A stretch of DNA of 64,000 nt from Pegoplata infirma (GCA_963921195.1 OY992539.1:212106035-212170034), one strand, 5' to 3'; shown: positions 11,636 to 24,195, counted from the stretch's first letter. A program made the numbers and translations. Notes: generated from the sequence alone by a model not told the origin.

Positions 11636-12620
11636 ATTTATCCCGTGGCGCCCGGCGATCAAAGCTTTTCAATTTTTAAAAATTAAAAAAAAAAGAATGA
11701 AACAAATATTTCTTGCGATAAATCATGAGGAATATCAAAAAAAAATTTAAAATCGGTTTTATGGTTTTCGAGATATCGCTATTCGAAATTTCCAAAAAAT
11801 AGTGGTTTTTCCTACTTTCAAAAATTAAAAAAAAATCTCAAAATTTCTTTCACTTTCACTTGACATTTTTATAGAGCTTGAGACAAACTTTCATTTAAAA
11901 TTAGTTTGAGCAAAATCCGATAATTTCAACCTGTTGCGCCCTTCGATCAAAGTTTTGCTTTTTTTTAGAAAATTTTTACCAAAAAATCTTAACTTTGATC
12001 GAAGGGCGCCATGGGTAAAAATCGTCTGTTTTGGTTCAAATTTAGTTTAAATATATGTTTGTCTTAATTTCTGTGAAATACTCAATGGAAGAAAATTTTG
12101 AGATTTTATTTAAAAAAAATCTTGAACGTAGGACAAAACTGTCATTTTTGGATATTTTTTGTCAAAATTTCGAGTAGAGATATCTCGAAAACCACTATTT
12201 GATTTCAGATTTTTTTTTTTACATTCGTATTCACCATGCCAAAATGAGTAAAAAGAATGTTTCGCATGATATTTTTATTTGTTAATTTTTCAAAAATTCA
12301 AAAAATTTTTGTGGAAATTTTAAAAAATCAAAAACTTTGGTTGTAGGACGCCGTGGGTTCAAAAGATACGATTTGGCTCTAATTCTCTACGAAATTGACA
12401 ATGGAAAAAATTTTAAGATTTTTTTCTTTAGAATTCCTAAATGTATGAAAACCCCGCCATTTTTTGTAAATTTCAAATAGCAATATTTAAACCTTTCGTA
12501 GATTTTAAATTTTTTTTTTGGATATTTGTGTTCAGCGCATCAAAATTAATAAATACGTGTTTTTTTAACTTTTTAAAAATTAAAAATTTTGATCGCCGGG
12601 CGCCACGGGTTAATTTAATC
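11636..12620. repeat. inverted GCGCCC-centred repeat cluster
   Basis: Units of about 250-340 bp carry a GC-rich landmark. On the plus strand it is GTGGCGCCCGGCGATCAAAG (11645) and GCGCCCTTCGATCAAAG (11936). In reverse it is CTTTGATCGAAGGGCGCC (11992), GGACGCCGTGGG (12346) and GATCGCCGGGCGCCACGGG (12592). The landmark pair at 11936-11955/11990-12009 is an almost perfect hairpin with a ~35-nt loop. The arms stay similar for about 300 bp each way ('aaaatctcaaaattt', 'gttttcgagatatcgc'). Related single units occur at 58430-58960 and 63330-63620. Long frames through it are chance. Confidence 0.8.
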
Positions 12621-12783
12621 CAATTGGCCTTAAATTTGTTTCACATACGTTTTAGGCCTAGTAGAATAAAAATTTGCCCGGAAATTAAAAATCGGAAGAA
12701 CAATTTTTTAAGATACAAAAAAATGCCGCTCTTTTGTCCCATGCACTGCGACCTACAAAATTTTTGGAGCAGCAACCAATTAA

Positions 12784-13239
12784 TTATACCCTCCAACCAC
12801 AGAAAGGGGGTGTACTCACTTTGTCATTCCGTTTGTAACGCGTCGAAATGTCGGTCGGTGACCCCATGAAGTATATATATTATTAATCCATGATCGATTC
12901 TAAGACATATTATGAATGTCCGTCTGTCCGTCCGCACGATGCAGTCCAAAATAAAACAGCTCATATTCATAGGCAGGTTAAGTTCGTGACTGGGAAAAAT
13001 CGGGCTAATGGGAAAAAGTTCCCCCTTGAAGAACTACACCAACCTCTGAAAATATACACTTTCTTTACATGTTTTTTTTTTTGTATTTTTGTTAAATAAA
13101 TGAAACAATTGGTATATTTATCGCAATGGGAAGGTGCCCCAACGTCCCCCACTGACACCACCCCCCAAAATAAATTTTTTATGCATTTTGGAGGGTATAA
13201 AAGATTCGGCACAGCTGAATTTAACACTCTCACTTGTTT
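12784..13239 (+). mobile_element. mini-me/helentron-like element, type 1, short copy
   Basis: Starts TTATACCCTCCA, then TTTGTCATTCCGTTTGTAAC, CCATGAAGTATATATAT and a small GTCCGTCTGTCCGTCC tract. Ends GGAGGGTATAAAAGATTCGG, a hairpin (ATTCGGCACAGCTGAAT), then CACTTGTTT. The order of a 5' TTATACCCT start, TA-rich tract, GTCY tract and 3' hairpin is the mini-me layout. Shorter than the copies at 24787 and 59830. No protein is encoded; an open frame over its left end is chance. Confidence 0.85.
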
Positions 13240-13283
13240 AGATTAACTTGAGTTGTTATTAATATTTTACTTAAATCAATTGA

Positions 13284-13513
13284 AGGGCTTATTGTTAAAA
13301 CTCGATAAGCAACATTTCATTTTATGGTGGTTTTTGCCTTAAAACTTTAAGAAATGGTGTAGAAAAAAACTTTTGCAGAACTTTTATTCTCACGATACTT
13401 GTACGAAGGGTTTAAGCAAGACTTCTGCCAAAAATCTGTCAATGGCACATCAGTAGAAGGCGAAAAACACCAAAAAATAAAAGTTTGCTTATCAAGTTTT
13501 TGTAGTAAGCTCT
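13284..13513. repeat. 230-bp foldback (MITE-like)
   Basis: Arms 13284-13342 and 13458-13513 are inverted. The left reads AAACTCGATAAGCAACATTT and 'atggtggtttttgcctt', and the right is the reverse complement with scattered changes ('aaggcgaaaaacacc', GCTTATCAAGTTT). Inner parts pair more weakly. No clear target duplication. Confidence 0.75.
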
Positions 13514-13599
13514 TTAATTAACAAATTAATTGAGTTTAATATTTTATTCTACAAAATTTCTAAAAAGAAATTCTGGGAATATTAAATTTTTTATACCAG

Positions 13600-15012
13600 G
13601 AAAAACTTTCGGTATCTTTGAGTTTTTCTATAGGAAAGCTCTAAGAATTTTTCTATAGGAAAACTCTGTGAATTTTTTTTATGGAAAACTCTGAGAAATT
13701 TCTATAGGAAATTCTGAGAATCTATGTATATGAAAAGTCACAGAATTTTCTACAGGAAAAAATTTGAGTTTTTTTCTATAGGAAGAATCTGATAATTTTC
13801 TTTAAGAAAAATTGAAGAATTCTTCTGTAAAAAACTGTATCAGAATCTGAGACATTTTCTATAGAAAAGAATTGCTCAGAATATAATAAATTTTCAAGAA
13901 AAAAAATATTTTTTTCATAGAAAGAGTCTGTGAATTTTTCTATAGGAAAAATCTGAGAATTTTTCTATAGGAAAAATCTGAGAATTTTTCTATAGGAAAA
14001 CTCCGTGATTTTTCTATAGCAAAAACGTAAGAATTTTTTTACAGGAAAAATCTGAGAATTTTTCTATAAGAAAAATCGAGAATTTTTCTATAGGAAAAAT
14101 CTAAGAATTTTTCTATAGGAAAAATCTAAGAATTTTTCTACAGGAAAAAACTAAAAATTTTTCAATGGAAAAAACTAAGAATTTTTCTATAGGAAGAGTC
14201 TGTAAATTTTTCTGTAGGAAAAATCTGAGAATTTTTCTATGTGAAAAATCTGAGATATTTCTTCATTAACATTTTACGAACTTTTGCTTAAGTAAAAGTG
14301 ACTCAGAATCTGATACGTACTTTTTCTTTATGAAAAATGTCTCGGAATCCAAAATTTTTTCATAGGAAAAATATCGCAGAATCTGAGATTTTTTCTATAA
14401 GAAATGTTTCAGAAACTGGGTTTATTTTTATAGAAAAAAATGTCTCAGAAAATGTTTCAAAATCTTAGACTATTTCTAACGAAAAACTGCCTCAGAAAAT
14501 GATACTTATAATGTTGGAAGATCGTTTCGGAATCTCAGAATTTTTCTTTAAAAAAAATATATCTCAGAATCCGAGTATATGTCTAGTTTCTAGACTGTGC
14601 AAATTTTTCAATAGGAAAAAAACTCCGAACCTGAGAAGTTTTCTAGTCGAATGATGCCTCTGAATTTGGCAATTTTCTAAATATTAGAATTTTTCGGTGA
14701 GTAAAATGGCTCAGTATCTGGCAATTTTTCTACATAAAAGTGTATCGGAATCTGAGAATTTTTCTATAGCAAGAATTTCACAAATTCCAAAAGCTTTTTA
14801 ATGTGCAAAATACCTCAGAACGTCTGAATTTTTCTATCGGGAAAATGTCTCAGAATTTGAAAATTTTTCTCTAAGCTAAATGTTTTAGAAATCTTTCTGA
14901 GTGAAACGTTTCTCAAATCTGATATATTTTTTATTGAAAACTTATTGCAGAATCTGGTACTTTTACTTTTAGAAAAATGTTAAAGAATCTGAGACTTTTT
15001 CTTTTGTTTCAA
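13600..15012 (+). repeat. decayed relative of the 35/37-bp satellite
   Basis: About 35-40 diverged monomers of the type 'ctgagaatttttctatagga' + 'aaaa'. The spacer (tttttctataggaaaa) resembles the array at 1-3315, but the palindromic core is mostly lost or reduced to TCTGAGAA. A few monomers keep CTCAGAATCTGAGA (for example near 13850 and 14375). This looks like an old array that escaped homogenisation. Confidence 0.85.
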
Positions 15013-15599
15013 AATTTCAAAAATCTTCTTAGGGAATCTTTTCTGTAGCAGAAAATTTTTAATATTAATATCTTTAGTAATGATGCAAATCCGTCTTAAA
15101 TTTCCCTGTAAGGCAAATTTTTGAGTACACAATTTTTTCTCTCTTCAAACCCAAAAGCTGGATCCGTGTCTGGCGTTGGAATCTGTTTTAATTTTTGAAC
15201 TAATAAAAAATATTTATTATTGTCTTATAAATTCTTTTTTAAATAGATTACTCTAGCTCGAGATATGTGACCTTGAGCAAAAGAAACGTGACCTAGAGCT
15301 AGCGTAATCTTTCTTAAAAAAATAAACAAACAAAAATTTGCATTGGCTTACAAAATAACTCTGTTATTGCAGGGTCAAGTGTTTAACCAAATCGTTACAT
15401 GCAGTGCAGAATTTTTTGTTTGTTTACACAAAAAAAATTACAAAAACCTATAACAAATATTTATTGTTAATATCGTAAATTTGTAAACATATGTAACCTC
15501 AATTTGTTCATATTGTTATAAATTTAAATATTAAGATATTGACTGCTTAAGACGATCAAAATATTTTATATATACAAAAATATTTAAAAAAAATGTTTC
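15013..15599. other. A/T-rich spacer with one perfect-like hairpin
   Basis: Mostly unique-looking A/T-rich DNA. AGATTACTCTAGCTC (15245-15259) and GAGCTAGCGTAATCT (15296-15310) are inverted with one mismatch around a 36-nt loop. Function unknown. Confidence 0.6.
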
Positions 15600-16148
15600 T
15601 TAACCCATTTTGGACCAAGATTCAATTTTATTTTTCTTTTTTGGAAAAAGGTACTTGTTTAAGGTAATTAGCACCCGCTGATCTTAAAAATCCTATCAAA
15701 AAAAATTTTCAATGTGCCGTTTTCCCAGAAAAGCCTGCATTCCAACTTTTTATGTAATTTTAATATTTGGATTTATTTGCTATTTTATTAATGCATTTCA
15801 TTATTTTCAAAGTAAATAGTTTCAAAATAATTCAAATTATCGGAATTTGATAATAAATTAAATCTAGAAAAATTTTAAATTAGTCAAAAAAATTAAAAGC
15901 CGAAAATCGAAAAATGCTAAATTTTCGTTTTTGCTTGATTCAATTTCTGTGCTGATTTGCATTGTATGTAATGGACATATAAATTGCGGTGATCAAGCGG
16001 GTATATTTTTTTTTAATTGCAGAAAGATAAGAATTAATTTTCATAACCACATTTACCCGAAATTCCAGCTCTTTCATACATAAATATTTTTTTGAAAAAG
16101 GTGTTCTCTACTGTTCGAAAAATCGAACAGAGGATCAAAATGGGTTAA
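15600..16148. mobile_element. piggyBac-type MITE with TTAA duplications
   Basis: TTAA at 15600-15603 and 16145-16148 flanks a 541-bp body (15604-16144) that starts CCCATTTTGGACC and ends GGATCAAAATGGG, inverted with one mismatch. TTAA targets and a CCC... terminus are the piggyBac-superfamily signature. Near the right end is a small inverted repeat, CTGTTCGA/TCGAACAG. No transposase frame, so non-autonomous. Confidence 0.88.
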
Positions 16149-17533
16149 TATTTTTTTTGGCTTGAGATAAAAATCTTGAGCAAATTTATGTTTAAGAATC
16201 TTAAATATTTTGTGTAAATGTTAGGAACAAAATAAATTTATAAGCGGTTTTATAACAGATTTTGGAAGGAGGATATTCTAAGTAATTGAATATTTTGCTT
16301 TGTGGTCGACCACGCTGTAGCCAAAATAGATTCTATTATATTTTGCGGTGCTCTTGGAAAGGGGGAAACAGATCTGTACAGATGCACTATGAGATGAGTA
16401 AAATATTTAAAGCAAAAAAATAAATATTTTATTATAAGTATATCATAAATAGAATTTTTTGGGCCTCGAGCTAAATTAATAAACTCTAATCGAAGTGACA
16501 TAAATATATATTCACTTATTCAGATTTTTTATGCGTGTCGCCAATTTTTCCATAAAAAACTATTTAAAATTTTTTTATTTTTCACAAAAATTTCTTATAA
16601 ATCTTAATGTTTTTATCTTCCTTATATGTTTTTAATTTATAGAATGATAAATATTTTTCATAAATTTTCATAAAAAAAAATTCCATAAAAAATTGGCGCC
16701 TACTAAAAAATAATTAAATCCTTAAACCACCCAAAATTTCTCAACAATTTTCTGAATATAAAACTTTAAACTCTTTGAAAATAATTTTTATTAATATAAT
16801 TTTTTTATCGTCTTATAAAACTAAACATTAATAAATAAATTTTTATCGATTTAAAATTATTTCAAATAAATATTTTTTTTTTCTAAAACTTCCTTAGTTA
16901 TTACAATTAGGCGCCAGCCATATTGATTACTTTTGTAAATACTATTTGTTAATCCTATTCTCATTAACTTGTTGATTTCAGTGGATTTTCTATATATTTT
17001 TATGTTTTTATTTAAACTCATAAAATTAATTCTAATGCATTTAAAATTTTATAGGCGCTTTTATTTTGTGTTTATAGTCCTCTTTTTACATGTAGCATGT
17101 ACTAAAATGTTCTGTATTTAAATTGCTATAAACATTTATATTTACTGTTTGTCAAATGTAAATGGTTTTAAAATGGTATTAACATTTTTTGTTAAGGCCC
17201 TCCTTGGGAGATTTGAAGGCAATTTTTATTTTTCTTATATATTTTTATGTTTTTAATTTAATTTAATATTAAATGTTTGTATATATTAAAATTTAACAAG
17301 CCTACAATATATGATGGTAATAAAAAAAAAAATATTTTTATAAAGAGTTTTGGTTAGTTAGGATTTGAAGTCATTTAGTTTTTATGTTTAGAAAAACATA
17401 AGTTTAGGGCTATAAGATTTTTTTTAGATATGTTTGTAATTAACACTAAAACAAAAAACTAAGGAAATGCCGTTTAATTCGGTTTAAAAAAATTTAATGG
17501 GTTAATCGTCTGATATTTACCACAACTGTGTAT
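16149..17533. other. A/T-rich DNA with a weak GGCGCCAATTTTT inverted pair
   Basis: A possible short TIR element lies at about 16536-16702: GTCGCCAATTTTTCCAT at the left, CCATAAAAAATTGGCGCC at the right. No target duplication is visible. The remainder is A/T-rich without coding or RNA signals. Confidence 0.45.
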
Positions 17534-18728
17534 CAAGTTCGTGTCTTAAGTCTTTTGTTTTTTGAGTAAAAATTAATATTTAAGTTTGTTTTTTAAAACT
17601 TTTCTTCGATTTATAAAAAATAAGTAAAAATTACATAATTTCCAATTCTTGCGCTACATTATAATATCATCGTTTACCAGAACTGTGTACCAAGTTCGTG
17701 TCTTAAGTTTTTTGTTTTATACAAAAACAAAATAATTACACCGCTCAACACTCATTTTCCGGTTTGAATTCTGGTGATCAATTTTAGTAGACTTTGATCT
17801 CCTGATTCCAAATCTGTTCTCCAAATTTCTCCATCACGTCCAGATTTTTAGTTATTCACGGTTGAAAATGCGAAAAATTACGATTTTTGCATTATTTGAA
17901 AGCCTGCACAGCAGCCATTCAGTGGAATACAAATCTGGTATAAAGCGCAAAAGTATTATTTGTCTATGGTCTCCAACATAGAAAACAACTTTTTTCTAAT
18001 TATTGCGTTTGGTTGGGTTACACTTGCGTTTTAAAATGATACAAATTTAAGTTTTCTGTGTTATTTTTCGTATAAACCGCAAGATAACTTTAATGGGTTT
18101 AAAAGTCTATAAGAAAGAATGAACTTTTGCCTAAATTTTGAGCCCATCACGGTAAAGATTGATCATCTGGTTTTTGTTTTAGAGCCTTTTAAAAATTATG
18201 CTTTTTCTAATTTTTTTCACAGTGTTTTTTTAAAATGCATGTTTGGCCAATAATAGTGCAACAACTTCAAATTTTTTTTGATCATATATTTGAGATCATA
18301 GTTCAATTCTACTCCAACGCTTTATACCAGATTTTTGTTCCACCCAGTGGCTGCTGTGCAAGCTTTCAAAAAATGCAAAAATCGGATTTTTTCGCATTTT
18401 CAACCGCGAATAATTAAAATTCTAGACGTGATGGAAAAATTTGGAGCACAGATTTGGAATCAGCGAGTCAAAGTCTTTTAAAATTTTATATGAAACTTTA
18501 AACCGGAGCCAAAAACCTTTGATTTGTTGATTGGTGTTATTTAAGTTTGTTTCTTAAGTCTTTTGTTTTATTTGTAACAAATAATAAAAAATTACACTAT
18601 TTTTTTATTTTAACACTACATGTTTATATCTTTGTTTCCGAGAACTGTGTATAAAGTTCGTGTCTTAAGTCTTTTGTTTTGTAAGTAAAAACAATTATTC
18701 AAGTTTGTTTCTTAAATCTTTTGTTTTA
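17534..18728 (-). repeat. five copies of the GACTTAAGAC word (minus orientation)
   Basis: Copies of 'aagttcgtgtcttaagtctt' + 'ttgtttt' lie at about 17534, 17691, 18544, 18653 and 18700. Several are preceded by 'agaactgtgtaccaagttcg' and followed by 'tttgtaacaaataat'. A foldback (17757-18510) separates the copies. On the plus strand the same word occurs at 26972, 39741 and beyond (see findings). Confidence 0.8.
17757..18510. repeat. foldback element with ~240-bp arms
   Basis: Left arm (17757-about 18000) and right arm (about 18260-18510) are inverted and clearly homologous. Shared words are 'gattccaaatctgt', 'ctccaaattt', 'ccatcacgtc', 'ggttgaaaatgcgaaaaa', 'tgcacagcagcca' and 'aatctggtataaagcg'. 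Termini read TTTCCGGTTT... and ...AAACCGGAG. No protein is encoded. A related sequence lies at 46135-46670. Confidence 0.85.
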
Positions 18729-18729
18729 T

Positions 18730-19504
18730 TTGTAACAAATAATCAAAAATTACACTATTTTGTATTAATAAATTAAGTAAATAAGTAGGCTCGAGGTCTA
18801 TTTTTTTATTCTTACACTATATTTTTATAACTTTTTGATTTTTTAATTTCCTTCGAAAAAACTTAAAAACAACTAAAAAATCGATTTTCTCTTAAAATAT
18901 ACTTGTTTCATTCTAAATAATGTTATATTCAAAAAAAAAAAACTTTAACATTAAATTGAAAATGCATTAAATTTAATTACTTTTTACCATACCACCTCAA
19001 AACCGACTACAAGAAATACACCATTAACTACACAAACAACAAAACACCAACAAACAAAACAATTACCAAACCATCATGCCTTTTAAATAGAAATTACTTA
19101 AAAAAATCAGTTAAAAAAAGATTTAAGAAAAATACAAAATATATTTTCAAATAAAAATAAGTTTAAGTACAAAATTAAAGTATAGAAAAAAAACAGAGTG
19201 TTGAATGTTAAAGAAATGTAAATCATTTTGCAATGCTCTAAAACCTGGCTAGAACAACCAAAACATCGAACAGCCGTAGTAAAATGAGTAAACACCAAAA
19301 TGCGCCCTCTAACCCTACATAAATTGTTTTCCCAAAACCATTTGAAGATTTGAATAGAGAACTTGCACTAGCAAAACGAAATAGCACACAAACAGTAAAA
19401 ATGAAAACAGACTGCTGTTTGAATAGTCAAGTGGAATTCCAATGCCAGTTTTTTTTTTGAAATTTTCTAAGCATACCCTACACAAATAAAGGGAATATAT
19501 GACA
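18730..19504. other. A/T-rich then A/C-rich spacer
   Basis: Low-complexity A/T, with an A/C-rich strand from about 18990 to 19080 ('aacaaacaaaacaattacca'). Nothing coding or structured was recognised before the second satellite array. Confidence 0.5.
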
Positions 19505-22500
19505 AATGTCTCAGGATCTGAGACTTTTTTTATAAGGAAAAATGTCTCAGAATCTGAGACTATTTTCTATAAGGAATAATGTCTCAGAATCTGAGACATT
19601 TTTCCTTATAATAAAAAGTCTCAGATTCTGAGACATTTTTCCTTATAAGAAAAAGTCTCAGATTCTGAGACATTTTTCCTTATAAGAAAAAGTCTCAGAT
19701 TCTGAGACATTTTTCCTTATAAGAAAAAGTCTCAGATTCTGAGACATTTTTCCTTAAAAGAAAAAGTCTCAGATTCTGAGACATTTTTCCTTATAAAAAA
19801 AAGTCTAAGATTCTGAGACATTTTTCCTTATAAAAAAAAAGTCTCAGATTCTGAGACATTTTTCCTTATAGAAAAAAGTCTCAGATTCTGAGACATTTTT
19901 CCTTATAGAAAAAAGTCTCAGATTCTGAGACATTTTTCCTTATAGAGAAAAGTCTCAGATTCTGAGACATTTTTCCTTATAGAAAAAAGTCTCAGATTCT
20001 GAGACATTTTTCCTTATAGAAAAAAGTCTCAGATTCTGAGACATTTTTCCTTATAGAAAAAAGTCTAAGATTCTGAGACACTTTTCCTTATAGAAAAAAG
20101 TCTAAGATTCTGAGACATTTTTCCTTATAGAAAAAAGTCTCAGATTCTGAGACATTTTTCCTTACAAAAAAAAAGTCTCAGATTCTGAGACATTTTTCCT
20201 TACAAAAAAAAAGTCTCAGATTCTGAGACATTTTTCCTTATAAGAAAAAGTCTCAGATTCTGAGACATTTTTCCTTATAAGAAAAAGTCTCAGATTCTGA
20301 GACATTTTTCCTTATAAGAAAAAGTCTCAGATTCTGAGACATTTTTCCTTATAAGAAAAAGTCTCAGATTCTGAGACATTTTTCCTTATAAGAAAAAGTC
20401 TCAGATTCTGAGACATTTTTCCTTATAAGAAAAAGTCTCAGATTCTGAGACATTTTTCCTTATAAGAAAAAGTCTCAGATTCTGAGACATTTTTCCTTAT
20501 AGAAAAAAGTCTCAGATTCTGAGACATTTTTCCTTATAGAAGAAAGTCTCAGATTCTGAGACATTTTTCCTTATAAGAAAAAGTCTCAGATTCTGAGACA
20601 TTTTTCCTTATAAGAAAAAGTCTCAGATTCTGAGACAAATTTCCTTATAAGAAAAAGTCTCAGATTCTGAGACATTTTTTTTTATAAGAAAAAGTCTCAG
20701 ATTCTGAGACATTTTTCCTTATAAGAAAAAGTCTCAGATTCTGAGACATTTTTCTCCTTATAAGAAAAAGTCTCAGATTCTGAGACATTTTTCCTTATAA
20801 GAAAAAGTCTCAGATTCTGAGACATTTTTCCTTATAAGAAAAAGTCTCATATTCTGAGACATTTTTCCTTATAAGAAAAAGTCTCAGATTCTGAGACATT
20901 TTTCCTTATAAAAAAATTCTCAGATTCTGAGACATTTTTCCTTATAAAAAAAGGTCTCAGATTCTGAGACATTTTTCCTTATAAAAAAAAGTCTCAGATT
21001 CTGAGACATTTTTCCTTATAGAAAAAAGTCTCAGATTCTGAGACATTTTTCCTTATAGAAAAAAGTCTCAGATTCTGAGACATTTTTCCTTATAGAAAAA
21101 AGTCTCAGATTCTGAGACATTTTTCCTTATAGAAAAAAGTCTCAGATTCTGAGACATTTTTCCTTATAGAAAAAAGTCTCAGATTCTGAGACATTTTTCC
21201 TTATAGAAAAAAGTCTCAGATTCTGAGACATTTTTCCTTATAGAAAAAAGTCTCAGATTCTGAGACATTTTTCCTTATAGAAAAAAGTCTCAGATTCTGA
21301 GACATTTTTCCTTATAGAAAAAAGTCTCAGATTCTGAGACATTTTTCCTTATAGAAAAAAGTCTCAGATTCTGAGACATTTTTCCTTATAGAAAAAAGTC
21401 TCAGATTCTGAGACATTTTTCCTTATAGAAAAAAGTCTCAGATTCTGAGACATTTTTCCTTATAGAAAAAAGTCTCAGATTCTGAGACATTTTTCCTTAT
21501 AGAAAAAAGTCTCAGATTCTGAGACATTTTTCCTTATAGAAAAAAGTCTCAGATTCTGAGACATTTTTCCTTATAGAAAAAAGTCTCAGATTCTGAGACA
21601 TTTTTCCTTATAGAAAAAAGTCTCAGATTCTGAGACATTTTTCCTTATAGAAAAAAGTCTCAGATTCTGAGACATTTTTCCTTATAGAAAAAAGTCTCAG
21701 ATTCTGAGACATTTTTCCTTATAGAAAAAAGTCTCAGATTCTGAGACATTTTTCCTTATAGAAAAAAGTCTCAGATTCTGAGACATTTTTCCTTATAGAA
21801 AAAAGTCTCAGATTCTGAGACATTTTTCCTTATAGAAAAAAGTCTCAGATTCTGAGACATTTTTCCTTATAGAAAAAAGTCTCAGATTCTGAGACATTTT
21901 TCCTTATAGAAAAAAGTCTCAGATTCTGAGACATTTTTCCTTATAGAAAAAAGTCTCAGATTCTGAGACATTTTTCCTTATAGAAAAAAGTCTCAGATTC
22001 TGAGACATTTTTCCTTATAGAAAAAAGTCTCAGATTCTGAGACATTTTTCCTTATAGAAAAAAGTCTCAGATTCTGAGACATTTTTCCTTATAGAAAAAA
22101 GTCTCAGATTCTGAGACATTTTTCCTTATAGAAAAAAGTCTCAGATTCTGAGACATTTTTCCTTATAGAAAAAAGTCTCAGATTCTGAGACATTTTTTCT
22201 TATAGAAAAAAGTCTCAGATTCTGAGACATTTTTCCTTATAGAAAAAAGTCTCAGATTCTGAGACATTTTTCCTTATAGAAAAAAGTCTCAGATTCTGAG
22301 ACATTTTTCCTTATAAGAAAAAGTCTCAGATTCTGAGACATTTTTCCTTATGAGAAAAAGTCTCAGATTCTGAGACATTTTTCCTTATAAGAAAAAGTCT
22401 CAGATTCTGAGACATTTTTCCTTATAAGAAAAAGTCTCAGATTCTGAGACATTTTTCCTTATAAGAAAAAGTCTCAGATTCTGAGACATTTTTCCTTATA

Positions 22501-22612
22501 AGAAAAAGTCTCAGATTCTGAGACATTTTTCCTTATAAGAAAAAGTCTCAGATTCTGAGACATTTTTTCTTATAGAAAAAAGTCTCAGATTCTCAGACAT
22601 TTTTCCTTAAAG
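19505..22612 (-). repeat. second satellite array, inverted relative to 1-3315
   Basis: After two to three monomers in plus orientation (19505-19597), the array runs to 22612 in reverse: GTCTCAGATTCTGAGAC plus spacer 'atttttccttatagaaaaaa' or 'atttttccttataagaaaaa', both 37 bp, about 81 copies. The two spacer forms alternate in blocks (the 'tatag' form dominates 21000-22310). A few monomers carry TCTAAGATT or other changes. Same family as 1-3315, but type A (35 bp) is absent. Confidence 0.97.
19573..19606. repeat. orientation-switch junction inside a core
   Basis: GGAATAATGTCTCAGAAT followed by CTGAGACATTTTTCC is symmetrical on both sides of the core. The plus-orientation left spacer is joined to the minus-orientation spacer through an intact 17-bp palindrome. 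Confidence 0.85.
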
Positions 22613-22770
22613 AAGCATTTTTCTGAGAGTATTTTCTATAAGGAAAAAAGTAAGAAAAATTTTGGAATTTTTCTATAATGTCAAATGCCTCAAAATATGA
22701 AACTTTTTTCTATAAGAAAAATGTCTCAGAATTTGAGACATTTTTCCGTAGAGAAATATTCTTGAATTTT
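22613..22770 (+). repeat. decayed edge of the second array
   Basis: Broken monomers ('atgtctcagaatttgagaca', 'tttttctataa') grade into unique DNA, in contrast to the sharp edge of the first array. Confidence 0.75.
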
Positions 22771-24195
22771 AAGATATTTTTTTGTAATTTTTTTAATAAT
22801 TTTGTTTTTTCATATTATCAATAGGGTATTTTGAATTCGTTTCGAATTTTTTGTATTCCAAAAAATAATGACTATGACTCTTAAATATAAACGAGTGTGA
22901 ATTGATTTTCTGTATAGACCTTTTTTGCATAAAAAAAGTCTCATATGCTTATAAGTTTATTTTTTGTGTTTTTTTCTACTCCAAAAAGGAGCTTCTTTAA
23001 GACCATGGAAGTAGTGGTAGTAAATTTGAGGCTTTAGCTGCTGCAGTTGCTAGACAAAGATGCTTGAAGCTGTTGTCTGTCTGTCCTACCGTCCGTTCAT
23101 CCATCCATTCGTCTGTTTTTGTTGCTGTTGTTGTGTTTGAAGATGTAAATGATTTGCTGATCGTTTTAGACACTCCATCAATTCGTGATTTTTATGAGCA
23201 CAATGTCGTAGCAAATGTTAATACAATTGTTGTGCAGTTTTGTTTCTGGTCTACAGGTCTATCTATAGTATAATTTTCAATATATCTCAGCTGTGTTAGC
23301 TGCTTGCCCTTACCCATGAAGTGCAAGATGCTTTTTAGTTGTATTATTTTATTTTGGCATTATTTAACGCTTATTTTAACCATGCAAATCGAAAACTTAG
23401 GGTTTTTTTTTGTAACGCTTTTATTCGTCTTGCTGTGTTTTTGCTGTCTGTTTTTGAACAAGAAAACTGAATTTATTTCTTCACATTTTTCTTCATCATG
23501 AGAGTGTTTTGAAAATCAACCTAAAAAAAAAACAAAACAAAAAAGTAAAGTAAGCATTTATATTTACCCAGATACTTGGTGGTTTTTTTTGATGACGGCT
23601 GACTTGACTTGGCATCATTTGCCTTTTAGCCATATTTGAAGCAGCTACTGAAGTAGCTACTTTAAACGTTTGCTTTGAAATAGTTCTCAAAACTTAAAAA
23701 GTTTTCCTAGTCTTAAGAAGACTTTAAGATTTTTTCTTTTCCAGTATAAATAAAAAAAAACATGTCAAGTTTGTTAGTTGTTCATGGAACACCATTAGGT
23801 TTTTCATTGTTTTTTTTTTTCTATTTCCACCAAACAAGTGTTTTTGTTCGTTACTCATCATCACACATCATGTTGCTTTGATTGTATTTTACTTATTTGT
23901 TATTTTTGGTTGCCATAATGTCTCTTCCCTAAGGTTTTCTAGTGTATTTCACATAAATGTTCTGCTTGATCAGATGTTTTGTCTTGGGATTTCTTCTGGT
24001 TGTCTGCTTTGTGTATTTGAATATGTATATTGACAATCTTTTTAGTAATGCTTTTATGTAAATTAGTTCAAGTTTATGCAGATCATTGTAAAGTTAAATC
24101 AAATTTCAAAGGAATGTGAAAAAATATTGAAAAAATACATAATTATTGAAAATCAATAATAAAAAATTGTTTTTCTTTTTTTAAAAAAAAGCATG
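22771..24195. other. low-copy DNA, possibly intronic
   Basis: Less A-rich than its surroundings, with CTG/GTT-type runs ('gctgctgcagttgctag' near 23037; 'gttgctgttgttgtg' near 23119) and small GTCY-like words at 23070-23110 outside any mini-me context. Short open frames here (23064-23273, 23304-23501, minus 23496-23690) lack domains, and I do not consider them genes. It contains no recognised mobile element. Confidence 0.5.

Noticed and set aside
12441..12869. 142-codon plus-strand open frame, the longest in the window
   Set aside because: It spans the GCGCCC-type repeat and the start of a mini-me element, with no domain and no conservation expected across two unrelated repeats.
1..22612. 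CRISPR-like regular palindromic repeats
   Set aside because: The spacers are themselves identical repeats, not unique sequences, there are no cas genes, and the context is eukaryotic.
23070..23110. Additional mini-me element from the GTCTGTCTGTCC-like words
   Set aside because: Neither the TTATACCCT start, the GTCGATCTAGCGATG landmark nor the 3' hairpin is nearby, so this is only a small microsatellite.
22930..23700. Exon candidate with CTG/GTC-rich sequence
   Set aside because: Open frames are short (64-69 codons), in both strands, with simple-sequence composition and no splice-linked continuation that I could find.
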